Assembly: GCA_040752025.1 (NCBI GenBank)
Contig: JBFMFR010000076.1
Span: forward strand, 1 to 21,645
DNA length: 21,645 bases
From: JBFMFR01 sp040752025
Lineage (GTDB): Bacteria > Chloroflexota > Anaerolineae > Anaerolineales > UBA4823
Direction of reading: 5' to 3'
Below the pieces are notes generated by a model, which was given only the letters and a program-made list of their open reading frames with translations, searched no databases and had not been told where the DNA came from. This document shows, piece after piece, positions 14,594-21,645 of this stretch. The first letter of the stretch is position 1. Every line of letters starts with the position of its first letter. A program made the position numbers and the translations under genes.

Positions 14594-14613
14594 GCTGCGC
14601 TGCTGGGGGCGGC

Positions 14614-14976
14614 TCAGTTCTCGGGTGGGTCGAAGAAAAGCTGCAGCCAGCGCTGCAAGTTGCTCACCTGGGTAGGCGCTACCTGCGGTTTCGGGGTCGG
14701 CGTGGGCGTGCTTTCGGCGCCCTCGACCAGCTTTACGGGGGTGTCGCCTTCGCGGATCATGTGATGCTTGTAGCCATATTCGATCGCGGCTGCTTCGGAA
14801 GTGGCATAGGCAATTTGGGTTTGCAAGGCGGCCTTGGTCTCCAGGCGATACTCGAGTTGCTGGCTGACGCGTTCCTTTTCAGCAGCCAGGCGGTTCATTT
14901 CTGCCGTGCGGCTGTTGAAATCCATGATCAGGTAAGCTAACACCACCAATGAGACGATCAGGACTGCGTATTTCAT
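14614..14976 (-). CDS. FtsB/DivIC-like septum formation initiator protein
   Basis: A 120-residue bitopic membrane protein of the FtsB/DivIC (septum formation initiator) family, which joins FtsL-type partners in the divisome. It has a membrane helix at 3-18 (YAVLIVSLVVLAYLIM), a coiled coil at about 22-66, and then the family's short segment (EYGYKHHMIREGDTPVKLVE). The C-terminal end carries a Thr-Pro-rich stretch (TPTPTPKP) unusual for FtsB. The start at 14976 is supported by AGGAG (CTCCT at 14983-14987 on the + strand) 6 bp upstream. An in-frame ATG at 15024 with GAGG 4 bp upstream would add 16 residues and cannot be excluded. It lies downstream of tRNA-Leu on the same strand and may share its transcript. 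Confidence 0.82.
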   Translation of the reverse strand: MKYAVLIVSLVVLAYLIMDFNSRTAEMNRLAAEKERVSQQLEYRLETKAALQTQIAYATSEAAAIEYGYKHHMIREGDTPVKLVEGAESTPTPTPKPQVAPTQVSNLQRWLQLFFDPPEN

Positions 14977-15112
14977 GTAAGGCTCCTGACGCGCTTCACG
15001 CGCAATCGCTTCGTTGTTCAACATCTTACCTCAAGCCGGTTGTGGACGCAAGAGGTTAAAACAAACTCCCCTCACCGGCTGCACGTTGCGTGCCAGATAA
15101 GGGGTGCTTGAG

Positions 15113-15196
<84 letters not shown>

Positions 15197-15207
15197 TTGC
15201 GCTCGTT

Positions 15208-15235
15208 ATTTTACCCGGATTCCCATTTTTGTCAA
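15208..15235 (-). promoter_or_regulatory. Promoter of tRNA-Leu
   Basis: On the - strand a perfect -35 TTGACA (15235-15230), a 16-bp spacer and -10 TAAAAT (15213-15208) place the start a few bases before the tRNA 5' end at 15196. It is the closest to sigma-70 consensus of the promoters in the window, as expected for a stable RNA. Confidence 0.85.
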
Positions 15236-15255
15236 CCTTTGCTGCGAAGAGATTT

Positions 15256-15285
15256 TTGCGCGGAAATTAACAGCCATGCTATAAT
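15256..15285 (+). promoter_or_regulatory. Promoter of the sensor/LysM/LCP operon
   Basis: TTGCGC at 15256-15261, an 18-bp spacer and TATAAT at 15280-15285 with an upstream TG (TGCTATAAT, extended -10). It is divergent from the tRNA-Leu promoter; the two -35 boxes are 20 bp apart. The -35 hexamer is the same as that of gltX. Confidence 0.75.
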
Positions 15286-15308
15286 CAAGCTAGAGGATTT
15301 CGACCGAA

Positions 15309-17675
15309 ATGGACCCCTTGGTGCAGCAGATCTTTACGTTGTTGACCAGCGACACTGGCAGCCTGACTTATCACCTGGTGCTGGCTTTTGCCATCCTGGG
15401 CTCTTTGCAGTTGGCGTTGAGTCATAATCTGCGCTACCGCCCGGCGCACGGGCGCCGCTTGGTCGTCGGTCTGGGGCTGCTGCTGGTTATACAACTGGCC
15501 CTGTTCGCGCTCTCGGGCCTGGGCTGGCAGGGGCTGTTGCAGGCCCAGCGCTGGCTGCCGGCTGTCGATCGCGCTGCGGCGCTTTTCAGCTTGCTGCTGA
15601 TCGTGTGGATGTGGGCCTTTCTCGAGCCTTCGCCCATGGGCGATGCTGCCTTGACCCTGCTCGCCCTAATGGTCGTCACCGCGGCTGTGCTCGGCTCCCT
15701 GTGGTGGGTCGAGCGTGCCCCCGGGCAGGTTTTCAACCATTCCCAGTTCGATTGGATCGCCCAGGTGGCTGCCCTGGCGCTGGCTGGCCTGGGAGCTTTG
15801 CTGTTGGCAGCTAGGCGCCCGGATGGCTGGGTGTACGGCCTGTACATGTTGGCGCTGGTAGCTGGCGGGCATGTTTTGCACCTGGTGCTGCCTGCTACGC
15901 AGGGGGATTATGCCGGCGCGGTGCGCCTGGGGTATATGGCGGCTTACCCGCTCTTGCTGATGCTGCCCCAACGCCTGGCGCCGGCCGCCGGGCGCAGCGC
16001 CGTGGCTGCAGACGTGGCGCGCCCCGAGCCCATCGCTCGGAAGAGCCAGATCTCCACTGACCCCAGGGTCTGGCAGGCACTCTCTCGTCTGGTCACGGAG
16101 AACGATCCTGAGCAGATCGGTCGCACGATCGTGCTTGCCCTGGTGCAGATCACACAGGCGGAGCTGTGCCTTTTCGCCTTACCCCCTGACGAGCAGGGCC
16201 AGGTGTTGGTGCGGTATGGTTACGACCAGTCACGCAACCGTCATATGGACCCGGTCACTCTCGACAGCCGCGGCCTGCCTGTGCTGACCGCCTCGCTGCG
16301 CATGGGGCGTGTCCGTACCCTCAACGTTCACAGCACTTCACCGGACCGCGCCAGCCTGGGGCGCGCTTTCAACCTGGATCGTAGCGGCAATATCCTGTTT
16401 TTGCCGGTGCTTTCGCCGGATGGCAAGCCGATTTCCAGCCTGATTTTGCTTTTCCCTATGCCCGGCAAAGAATGGGGGCCAGATGACCAGTCTTTTCTGA
16501 ATACGCTTGCCCGGCTGATGGTGCAGTTCTTGCAACGTAGCCAGGAGACCAGCGGCGCGCGCGCTGAATTTGATCAATTGCGCCAGACGGCGCGCATGGC
16601 CCAGGATCGCACCCGGCAGATTTCCGATGAGCGCCAGAAGCTGGCCGACCAGCTCGCCGTGGCGCACGAAGATACCCGCCGCCAGCGCACCCAGCTAGAA
16701 GAAATGGCTCGCATGTTATCTGCCCAGGTGGCCGCCCAGGAAGCGGCCGAACATCTGCACGCCGAATCCGTCGAATTGAGGACCGCCCTGGAAGAGGCGG
16801 TCAGCAAGGCGGAGGCGCAGGAGCGTTCCTACGAAGGCCAGTTGCACATGGCTTTGGAGGAAGTCGCCATCCTCAAGAGCGCCCTGGCAGAAGCGGATAA
16901 AAAGATCACCATGCTCAAAAACGTCCAGGCGGGGGCCAGCCTTTCCGGTGGACAGCTCGAAGCCATCGTCGCCATCGCCCAGGATTTGCGCCAGCCGCTC
17001 TCTTCGATCGTTGGCTATGTGGACTTCTTGTTGAGTGAAGTCGTGGGCATCCTCAGCGCCCGCCAGCACAAATACCTGGAGCGTATCAAAGTTTCGACCG
17101 AGCGCATGAACAGGATGGTGGACGACCTGATCCAGGTCACTTCGTTGGAGGGCAATACCGCCCAACTCAGCCTGGAAGAAGTCGAACTAACTCCGGTTTT
17201 GAAGGCTGCCCTGGCCGACGTGGACGCTAACCTGCACCAGAAGAACATCGCTTTGCGGGTCAGGCTCCCGGAGCGCGCCACACGCGTCAACGCCGACCAG
17301 CGCCTGCTGCACAAAGTCTTCACCGGCCTGTTGCACAATGCCAGCCTGGTTTCGCCGGTGGGCAGCGAGGTCTCCCTGGTGGCGCGCGTGGAAAATACCG
17401 ATGACCAGCGCGATTACATCCTGGTGCAGGTGGGCGATTCGGGCGGGGGCATCCAACCCCAGGACTTGCAGCGCATCTTTTCGCCCCAGTCCGCCAACGA
17501 GTTGATCCAGGGTGTTGGGGGTGACGGAGTCGACCTGCCCGGTGTACGCACCATGGTCGAAATCCTGGGCGGCCGGGTGTGGGTCGATTCAGAGCCCAAC
17601 CAGGGCGCTACCTTCAGTGTCCTGCTGCCTGTGGCCGCGCCGTCTATTCTCAACCAGTCGGTGAGGGTGGCATGA
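15309..17675 (+). CDS. 7TM-GAF histidine-kinase-like sensor lacking the phospho-acceptor His
   Basis: A 788-residue membrane sensor. About seven hydrophobic helices lie within residues 18-222. A GAF-like domain follows at about 250-405, a long coiled coil at about 408-540, a HisKA-like dimerisation helix pair at about 546-620 and a HATPase domain at about 625-780. The ATPase has the N-box N677 (LLHNAS), D710 in GDSGGG and a G-rich lid (GVGGDGVDLPG). The H-box, normally SHELRTPL, reads AQDLRQPL with Q558 where the phosphorylated His should be. It may therefore be a pseudokinase, an ATP-driven allosteric sensor or a partner of another kinase. No response regulator gene is nearby. AGAGGA at 15292-15297 precedes the ATG. 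The stop overlaps the next start (ATGA). Confidence 0.88.
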   Translation: MDPLVQQIFTLLTSDTGSLTYHLVLAFAILGSLQLALSHNLRYRPAHGRRLVVGLGLLLVIQLALFALSGLGWQGLLQAQRWLPAVDRAAALFSLLLIVWMWAFLEPSPMGDAALTLLALMVVTAAVLGSLWWVERAPGQVFNHSQFDWIAQVAALALAGLGALLLAARRPDGWVYGLYMLALVAGGHVLHLVLPATQGDYAGAVRLGYMAAYPLLLMLPQRLAPAAGRSAVAADVARPEPIARKSQISTDPRVWQALSRLVTENDPEQIGRTIVLALVQITQAELCLFALPPDEQGQVLVRYGYDQSRNRHMDPVTLDSRGLPVLTASLRMGRVRTLNVHSTSPDRASLGRAFNLDRSGNILFLPVLSPDGKPISSLILLFPMPGKEWGPDDQSFLNTLARLMVQFLQRSQETSGARAEFDQLRQTARMAQDRTRQISDERQKLADQLAVAHEDTRRQRTQLEEMARMLSAQVAAQEAAEHLHAESVELRTALEEAVSKAEAQERSYEGQLHMALEEVAILKSALAEADKKITMLKNVQAGASLSGGQLEAIVAIAQDLRQPLSSIVGYVDFLLSEVVGILSARQHKYLERIKVSTERMNRMVDDLIQVTSLEGNTAQLSLEEVELTPVLKAALADVDANLHQKNIALRVRLPERATRVNADQRLLHKVFTGLLHNASLVSPVGSEVSLVARVENTDDQRDYILVQVGDSGGGIQPQDLQRIFSPQSANELIQGVGGDGVDLPGVRTMVEILGGRVWVDSEPNQGATFSVLLPVAAPSILNQSVRVA

Positions 17676-18793
17676 ACGAAGGGCGCCAGGCCATCCTGGG
17701 GGTATTTGTGGCCCTGCTCTCCATTGCCATCGTCCTGGGTAGCGCGTTGATTTCGATGACCGAAGTGGGCTACGAAGTCGCTTCTGCGCCCGACCTGACC
17801 GCCACGCAAGAAATGCTCTCGATGCCGACCCTGGTATTCATCGTGCCGGGCTCGACGCTGCTCGCCCTGTCCGCTACCCCCCAGGCTTCACTGACCCCTA
17901 CCGCCTCTTTGACTCCCCGGGCAGATTGCCTGCCCCCGCCTGGCTGGGTGTTGATCGAGGTCAAAGACGGCGATACTTTCAAAAGCCTGGCGAAGGCTTA
18001 CAGCACCAGCGTGGATGAGATCAAAGCCGCCAACTGTATGCGCGGCGAAACGCTCCCACCGCGCTCGACCCTGTACGTGCCCAACCGGCCGCCTATCACG
18101 GCTTCGCCCACCCCGGTCACGCCTACCTGTGGGGCTCCCAATTGGTGGGTGAATTACAGGGTGGTCAGCGGGGACAATATCTACAGCCTGGCGCAACGCA
18201 CCGGTTCGACAACTTCACAACTGGCGTGGGGGAACTGCCTGTTTTTCCCTTATACAATCTACCCGGGCCAGATCCTGCGCCTGCCGAGATACCCGGCGCC
18301 ATTGCCCAGCAACACGCCAAAACCTAGCGCTACGTTGCCGGCTTCGCTCACGCCGACCTTGTGGATCACGCTACCGCTGCCTGCGACGCCCACGCCAACG
18401 CCAACGCCAACGCATACATTGACCCATACACCTACGAATCCGGTTGGCCCTACGCCCACGCCGACATCTACTGCCACCCAGACTGAGGAGCCTACGAACA
18501 CGACAACGGTGACCCTGCCGGTGATCGCCAAGACGCCCACGCCAACGCAAACGCCTACCAATACGCTAACCCCCGTAGTCTTGCAGCCGGCGGCCACCAG
18601 CACGCCTACAAATACGCTGCCTGCCCCGCTCCCGCCTACCAGCACGACGACTTCCCCGCCTTACCCGCTGGCGTTGAGTGCGCCGGCGCCCACCGGTCCA
18701 TCCCCGGTTGTTCAAAGGACTTTTACAAGCCTGCTTTCTGCGGCTTTCATCTTTTTCGTTGTGAGAGAAGGCGCCAAACGGCGCGATTCATAA
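17672..18793 (+). CDS. Membrane-anchored double-LysM, Thr/Pro-rich surface protein
   Basis: A 373-residue extracytoplasmic protein. A membrane helix or uncleaved signal lies at about 8-28. Two LysM (peptidoglycan-binding) domains follow at about 92-138 (KDGDTFKSLAKAYSTSVDEI) and 159-207 (VSGDNIYSLAQRTGSTTSQL). Each is bracketed by a cysteine pair with identical spacing, C86/C122 and C153/C189, suggesting one disulfide per module. Residues about 208-340 form a low-complexity Thr/Pro/Ser linker. The last 28 residues contain a hydrophobic segment (SLLSAAFIFFVV) and a basic tail, like a C-terminal membrane anchor. The ATG at 17672 overlaps the sensor stop codon, and the TAA overlaps the LCP start (TAATG). 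The likely role is wall attachment or wall sensing; no catalytic domain is seen. Confidence 0.87.
   Translation: MNEGRQAILGVFVALLSIAIVLGSALISMTEVGYEVASAPDLTATQEMLSMPTLVFIVPGSTLLALSATPQASLTPTASLTPRADCLPPPGWVLIEVKDGDTFKSLAKAYSTSVDEIKAANCMRGETLPPRSTLYVPNRPPITASPTPVTPTCGAPNWWVNYRVVSGDNIYSLAQRTGSTTSQLAWGNCLFFPYTIYPGQILRLPRYPAPLPSNTPKPSATLPASLTPTLWITLPLPATPTPTPTPTHTLTHTPTNPVGPTPTPTSTATQTEEPTNTTTVTLPVIAKTPTPTQTPTNTLTPVVLQPAATSTPTNTLPAPLPPTSTTTSPPYPLALSAPAPTGPSPVVQRTFTSLLSAAFIFFVVREGAKRRDS
18386..18415 (+). repeat. Hexamer microsatellite in the Thr/Pro linker
   Basis: Five near-identical 6-bp units (ACGCCC, ACGCCA three times, ACGCAT) encode alternating Thr-Pro in the LysM protein. Such repeats can slip, so linker length may vary between strains. 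Confidence 0.7.
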
Positions 18794-19857
18794 TGAATTT
18801 ACACCATCGAGCGTTCATCTTGCTGTTGCTGGCTGCTTTGCTTGCAGGCTGCATCCCACCGGGCCCTTCCGGGCAGCCGCTGGCATCCCTGCCGCGCAAT
18901 GGTTCGCCACAGCCGGCCTTGATCCTGGACGTGCCCGGCGCAACCGCTACCCCCACCCCTTTCCAACCCATCCCGCCCACGCCCATCTACGTGCCCGGGG
19001 TCGAACAGCCTCTCCCCACCGCCACGGCTACGCCTGAACCCTCGCCGACGCCCATGATTGTGCTGCCGACCAGCGGTTTGCCGGAGGAGGCGCCTGTCTC
19101 GCAGCCTTCCGGGCAGGTCAATATCTTGCTGTTGGGCTCGGACCAACGCCCCTGGGGTACTGGCTTCCGCACGGATACGATCATCCTGGTGACGCTGAAC
19201 GCCGAATTGGGGCGGGTCAACCTCACTTCCTTCCCGCGCGACCTGTACATCACCATACCCGGGCATGGCATGGACCGCATCAATACCGCCTGGGTGTACG
19301 GGGGCTACAACCTGTTGAAGAAGACCTTCAAGCACAACTTCGGCGTGCAGCCCGATTATTACGTGTTGATCAATTTCTCTTCATTCAAGAAAATCGTCGA
19401 CAGCCTGGGAGGCCTGGAGGTCGATGTGGCCCAACCGCTCGCCGACTATCGCTATGGCTACTGGGTCTCCATCCCGGCTGGCAAAGTACACATGGACGCC
19501 GACACGGTGCTGTGGTACGTGCGTTCGCGTAAGACCACCAACGACTTCGCCCGCAACCGCCGCCAGCAGGAAGTCCTGTGGGCGATTTTCGAGAAGATGC
19601 TCTCCCTGGATGCACTGCGGCGCGCTCCGGAGTTCTACCAGCTCTATAAAAGCAACGTCACCACGGATATCGGCCTGGTGCAGATCCTCACCTGGCTGCC
19701 GCTGGTGGCTAAAGTGGCCGAATCCAGGGACATCCACCAGTATTACATCGGGCCTAACGTGGTTTCGGACTGGATCACACCCGGCGGCGCCATGGTGCTG
19801 CTGCCCAACCAGGATGGCGTGATGCGCATCATCCGCAAATCCCAGAATTCGCAGTAG
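18793..19857 (+). CDS. LytR-CpsA-Psr (LCP) family protein with lipoprotein signal
   Basis: A 354-residue LCP protein; the family transfers glycopolymers from lipid carriers to peptidoglycan. The N-terminus has a lipobox (LLAALLAGC, C20) after a hydrophobic stretch, so it is probably a lipoprotein, whereas typical LCP proteins use a single membrane helix. A Pro/Thr-rich linker spans about 45-100. The LCP domain begins at about residue 107 (VNILLLGSDQRPW) and contains the conserved FRTDTIILV, FPRDLYITIPG and DRINTAW segments, and the late RSRKTTNDFARNRRQQEVL block, all with the arginines and aspartates that bind pyrophosphate and metal. The ATG overlaps the LysM stop codon, indicating coupled synthesis with that wall-binding protein. 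The glycopolymer is unknown. Confidence 0.92.
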   Translation: MNLHHRAFILLLLAALLAGCIPPGPSGQPLASLPRNGSPQPALILDVPGATATPTPFQPIPPTPIYVPGVEQPLPTATATPEPSPTPMIVLPTSGLPEEAPVSQPSGQVNILLLGSDQRPWGTGFRTDTIILVTLNAELGRVNLTSFPRDLYITIPGHGMDRINTAWVYGGYNLLKKTFKHNFGVQPDYYVLINFSSFKKIVDSLGGLEVDVAQPLADYRYGYWVSIPAGKVHMDADTVLWYVRSRKTTNDFARNRRQQEVLWAIFEKMLSLDALRRAPEFYQLYKSNVTTDIGLVQILTWLPLVAKVAESRDIHQYYIGPNVVSDWITPGGAMVLLPNQDGVMRIIRKSQNSQ

Positions 19858-19868
19858 GTGAGCGAGCC

Positions 19869-20969
19869 TTGACGCTGTATGGCAAGGGCTTCTACATCTG
19901 GCGGGTGCTGCGCTGCGAGGCGGGCGATGTCAACGCGGTGGCGAACCTGGCCTCGCAGTGTGGTCTCAGCCACATCCTGGTAAAGATCGCCGATGGCAGC
20001 AGCAGCTACAACGTCAATACCACCACAGGCGAGGATTACGCCCTGGAACTCGTCCAGGCCCTGCGCGAGCGCAACATCGCCTGCTGGGGCTGGCATTACG
20101 TCTACGGCTATGAGCCGCTGGCCGAGGCGGATATCGCCATCCAGCGCATCCAGGAGCTGGGGCTGGACGGCTACACGGTCGACGCCGAAGCGCCCTATAA
20201 AGAGCCTGGACGCGACGAAGACGCTCGCCAGTTCCTGACCCGCCTGCGCCAGGTGTTGGGTTCGTTCCCCATCGCCCTGAGCTCTTACCGCTTCCCTACC
20301 TACCACCCGCAGTTCCCCTTCGAAGCCTTCCTGGAGCAGGTGGATACCAACATGCCCCAGATGTACTGGGTCGGAGCGCACAATCCCGCCGAGCAGTTGC
20401 AGCGCTGTTTGAGCGAATACGAGAACCTGACGCCTTTCCGCCCGATCATGCCCACCGGCTCGGCCTATTTGCAGGGCGACTGGCAGCCGACTCCGGCTGA
20501 CATCCAGGAGTTCCTCAACGCCGCCCGCGCTCTGAACATGACCGCCGCCAACTTTTGGGAATGGGCGAACTGCCGCCAGAACCTGCCGGAGATCTGGGAT
20601 GCCATCTGCGCCTTCCCCTGGCCGCCCGATCCGGCCAACGAGGATATCGTCGTGCGCTACATCGCCGCCCTCAACACGCACAACCCGGCCACGCTGCTGG
20701 CGTTGTATAACGACAACGCCGCGCACGTCACCGCCCGGCGCACGATCCAGGGCCCGGCGGCGCTGAATGCCTGGTACCAGGAGCTTTTCACCCACACGCT
20801 GCCTAATGCAACCTTCAGCCTGGGCGAGTTCAGCGGGCGGCTGGGCTCGCGCCATTTCACCTGGAGCGCGGTCACCCCCAGCGGCCTGAGCGCCCAGGGC
20901 AGCGACTCATTCGGGCTGGTCGACGGCAAGATCACGTACCATTACACCGCTTTTACTTCCAGCCCGTAG
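19869..20969 (+). CDS. TIM-barrel (GH25-like DxE) protein fused to an NTF2-like domain
   Basis: A 366-residue protein of unknown function. Residues about 1-245 look like a TIM barrel of the glycosidase type: strands SHILVKIAD, IACWGWHYV, LDGYTVDAEA, IALSSYRF, VDTNMPQMYW and ANFWEWAN follow a beta/alpha rhythm, and D105-A-E107 resembles the DxE active-site motif of GH25 lysozymes. The first-strand Asp of GH25 is not obvious. Residues about 255-366 resemble an NTF2/SnoaL-like fold (VVRYIAALNTHNPATLLALY, then SFGLVDGKI). There is no signal peptide or membrane helix, so it appears cytoplasmic or non-classically exported. The start is TTG at 19869, 11 bp after the LCP stop, with only a weak GGTGAG. 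An alternative reading is a DUF-type sugar-binding barrel with no lytic activity. Confidence 0.7.
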   Translation: MTLYGKGFYIWRVLRCEAGDVNAVANLASQCGLSHILVKIADGSSSYNVNTTTGEDYALELVQALRERNIACWGWHYVYGYEPLAEADIAIQRIQELGLDGYTVDAEAPYKEPGRDEDARQFLTRLRQVLGSFPIALSSYRFPTYHPQFPFEAFLEQVDTNMPQMYWVGAHNPAEQLQRCLSEYENLTPFRPIMPTGSAYLQGDWQPTPADIQEFLNAARALNMTAANFWEWANCRQNLPEIWDAICAFPWPPDPANEDIVVRYIAALNTHNPATLLALYNDNAAHVTARRTIQGPAALNAWYQELFTHTLPNATFSLGEFSGRLGSRHFTWSAVTPSGLSAQGSDSFGLVDGKITYHYTAFTSSP

Positions 20970-20973
20970 GGCT

Positions 20974-21645
20974 TTATTTCTTCGTTTCCTCTTGGCTGCC
21001 GGGCGTGTCCAGCAGGGTTAACTGCTGTGCGGTCGAGGTGCGGCTCTTGCTGCCCGTAGCGCGTCCGGCGCTCTTCGGGGCCGTTTTCGGAGCGGCCTTG
21101 GGAGCGGTCTTGGGAGCGGTCTTCGAAGCAGTCTTCTGAGCCGCTTTCGCCTGAGTTTTGGCCGTTGTACGGCTGGTTTTCGCAGCGCCCCGGCCTGCCG
21201 CGGTTGGCTTTGTGGCTGTTTTTGTTGCCGCTCTTGAAGTGGTTTTCGGAGCGGTCTTGAGAGCGGTCTTCGGAGCGGTTTTCGGAGCGGTTTTCGGAGC
21301 GGTTTTCGCCGGAGCCTTGGTGGTTGTACGGCTGGTTTTGGCGGCTGCTCTGCTGGCCCTGGCGGCGCTTTGGCCCCTTGTGGCTGGCTTGGCTGCCGTT
21401 TTCGAAGCGGTTTTCGGAGCGGTTTTCGCCGAGGTCTTGGCGGCTGTGCGGCTGGTCTTAGCGGTACTCTGGCCGCTCGCGGCTGGCTTTGCGGTAGTCG
21501 TTGAGGCGGCCTTCGCGGTCATTTTGGTTGGAGCCTTGGTCGTCGAGCGGCTGGTTTTGGCAGTGCTTTGACTCCGTGCGGCTGGCTTCGCTGCGGCTCC
21601 TGTTGTGGTTTTGGCCGGAGCTTTGGCGGCCGTGCGGCTGCTCCT
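20974..21645 (-). CDS. Lys/Ala/Thr/Pro-repeat histone H1-like protein (5' end cut off)
   Basis: The reading frame is open from the right edge to the stop at 20974-20976, giving at least 223 residues; an internal Met codon at 21522 is unlikely to be the true start because the same repeat composition continues upstream of it. Nearly the whole sequence is built of KTAP/KTAS-type tetrapeptides with interspersed AKTSRT blocks, so it is very basic and disordered, like bacterial H1-like DNA-binding proteins or the basic tail of a larger nucleic-acid enzyme. The C-terminal end is different and mixed (TAQQLTLLDTPGSQEETKK). The missing N-terminus could hold a folded domain, so function is left open. 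It converges with the TIM-barrel gene, separated by only 4 bp. Confidence 0.75.
   Translation of the reverse strand, partial: RSSRTAAKAPAKTTTGAAAKPAARSQSTAKTSRSTTKAPTKMTAKAASTTTAKPAASGQSTAKTSRTAAKTSAKTAPKTASKTAAKPATRGQSAARASRAAAKTSRTTTKAPAKTAPKTAPKTAPKTALKTAPKTTSRAATKTATKPTAAGRGAAKTSRTTAKTQAKAAQKTASKTAPKTAPKAAPKTAPKSAGRATGSKSRTSTAQQLTLLDTPGSQEETKK
21089..21124 (+). repeat. 12-bp tandem repeat, three units
   Basis: Three units of about GGAGCGGTCTTG in the C-terminal part of the basic-repeat gene; on the - strand each encodes a Lys-Thr/Ala-Ala-Pro tetrapeptide. Confidence 0.8.
21248..21307 (+). repeat. 12-bp tandem repeat, five units
   Basis: Five units of GGAGCGGTTTTC or close variants, the last three identical. 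On the - strand they encode Lys-Thr-Ala-Pro repeats. Near-identity at the DNA level points to recent expansion by slippage or unequal recombination. Confidence 0.85.

Noticed and set aside
21158..21571. + strand frame rich in Val/Phe/Ala/Leu opposite the basic-repeat gene
   Set aside because: It is the complement of the KTAP repeats. The - strand frame has a soluble, compositionally coherent product and an ordinary C-terminus, so it is preferred.

Overview
The window looks like a chromosomal stretch of a GC-rich, probably anaerobic bacterium of the Chloroflexota, most likely class Anaerolineae. This is inferred from several things together: a two-subunit ferredoxin-dependent 2-oxoacid oxidoreductase, a complete mre/min/rod set in the order known from Clostridia, several envelope proteins with Thr-Pro-rich linkers, LysM modules bracketed by cysteines, and heptamer tandem repeats between genes. 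No rRNA or marker gene settles the taxonomy.

Left part (1-3669): a 7-bp tandem array runs in from the left edge. It is followed by a GntR/FadR-type regulator, a second related heptamer array, and the korA-korB pair (gamma-alpha fusion plus beta subunit) of a 2-oxoacid:ferredoxin oxidoreductase. The regulator may control korAB.

Centre (3681-13012): a cell-shape and division-site cluster, mreB-mreC-mreD-mrdA(PBP2)-[FAD oxidoreductase]-minC-minD-minE-rodA, all on the + strand. MreB/C/D, PBP2 and RodA form the elongasome, and MinC/D/E position the division site. An AT-richer CrtI-like FAD oxidoreductase sits between mrdA and minC and looks like an insertion into an otherwise conserved order. Extended -10 promoters precede mreB and minC.

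Right of centre (12986-15196): gltX with its own promoter overlapping the rodA stop codon, then on the - strand an FtsB/DivIC-like division protein and tRNA-Leu(CAG) with a near-consensus promoter.

Right part (15256-20969): a tight, co-directional four-gene unit, with the first three genes linked by overlapping stop/start codons. It encodes a 7TM-GAF-coiled-coil histidine-kinase-like protein whose phospho-acceptor His is replaced by Gln, a membrane-anchored double-LysM Thr/Pro-rich protein, a LytR-CpsA-Psr protein carrying a lipoprotein signal, and a TIM-barrel (DxE motif) plus NTF2-like protein. I read this as a cell-wall-associated module with a possibly non-phosphorylating sensor; it is the best candidate here for an undescribed system. 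The window ends in a - strand, Lys/Ala/Thr/Pro-repeat, histone-H1-like protein cut by the right edge. There is no gene-free stretch longer than 300 bases. I saw no transposase, CRISPR array, rRNA or convincing intrinsic terminator.
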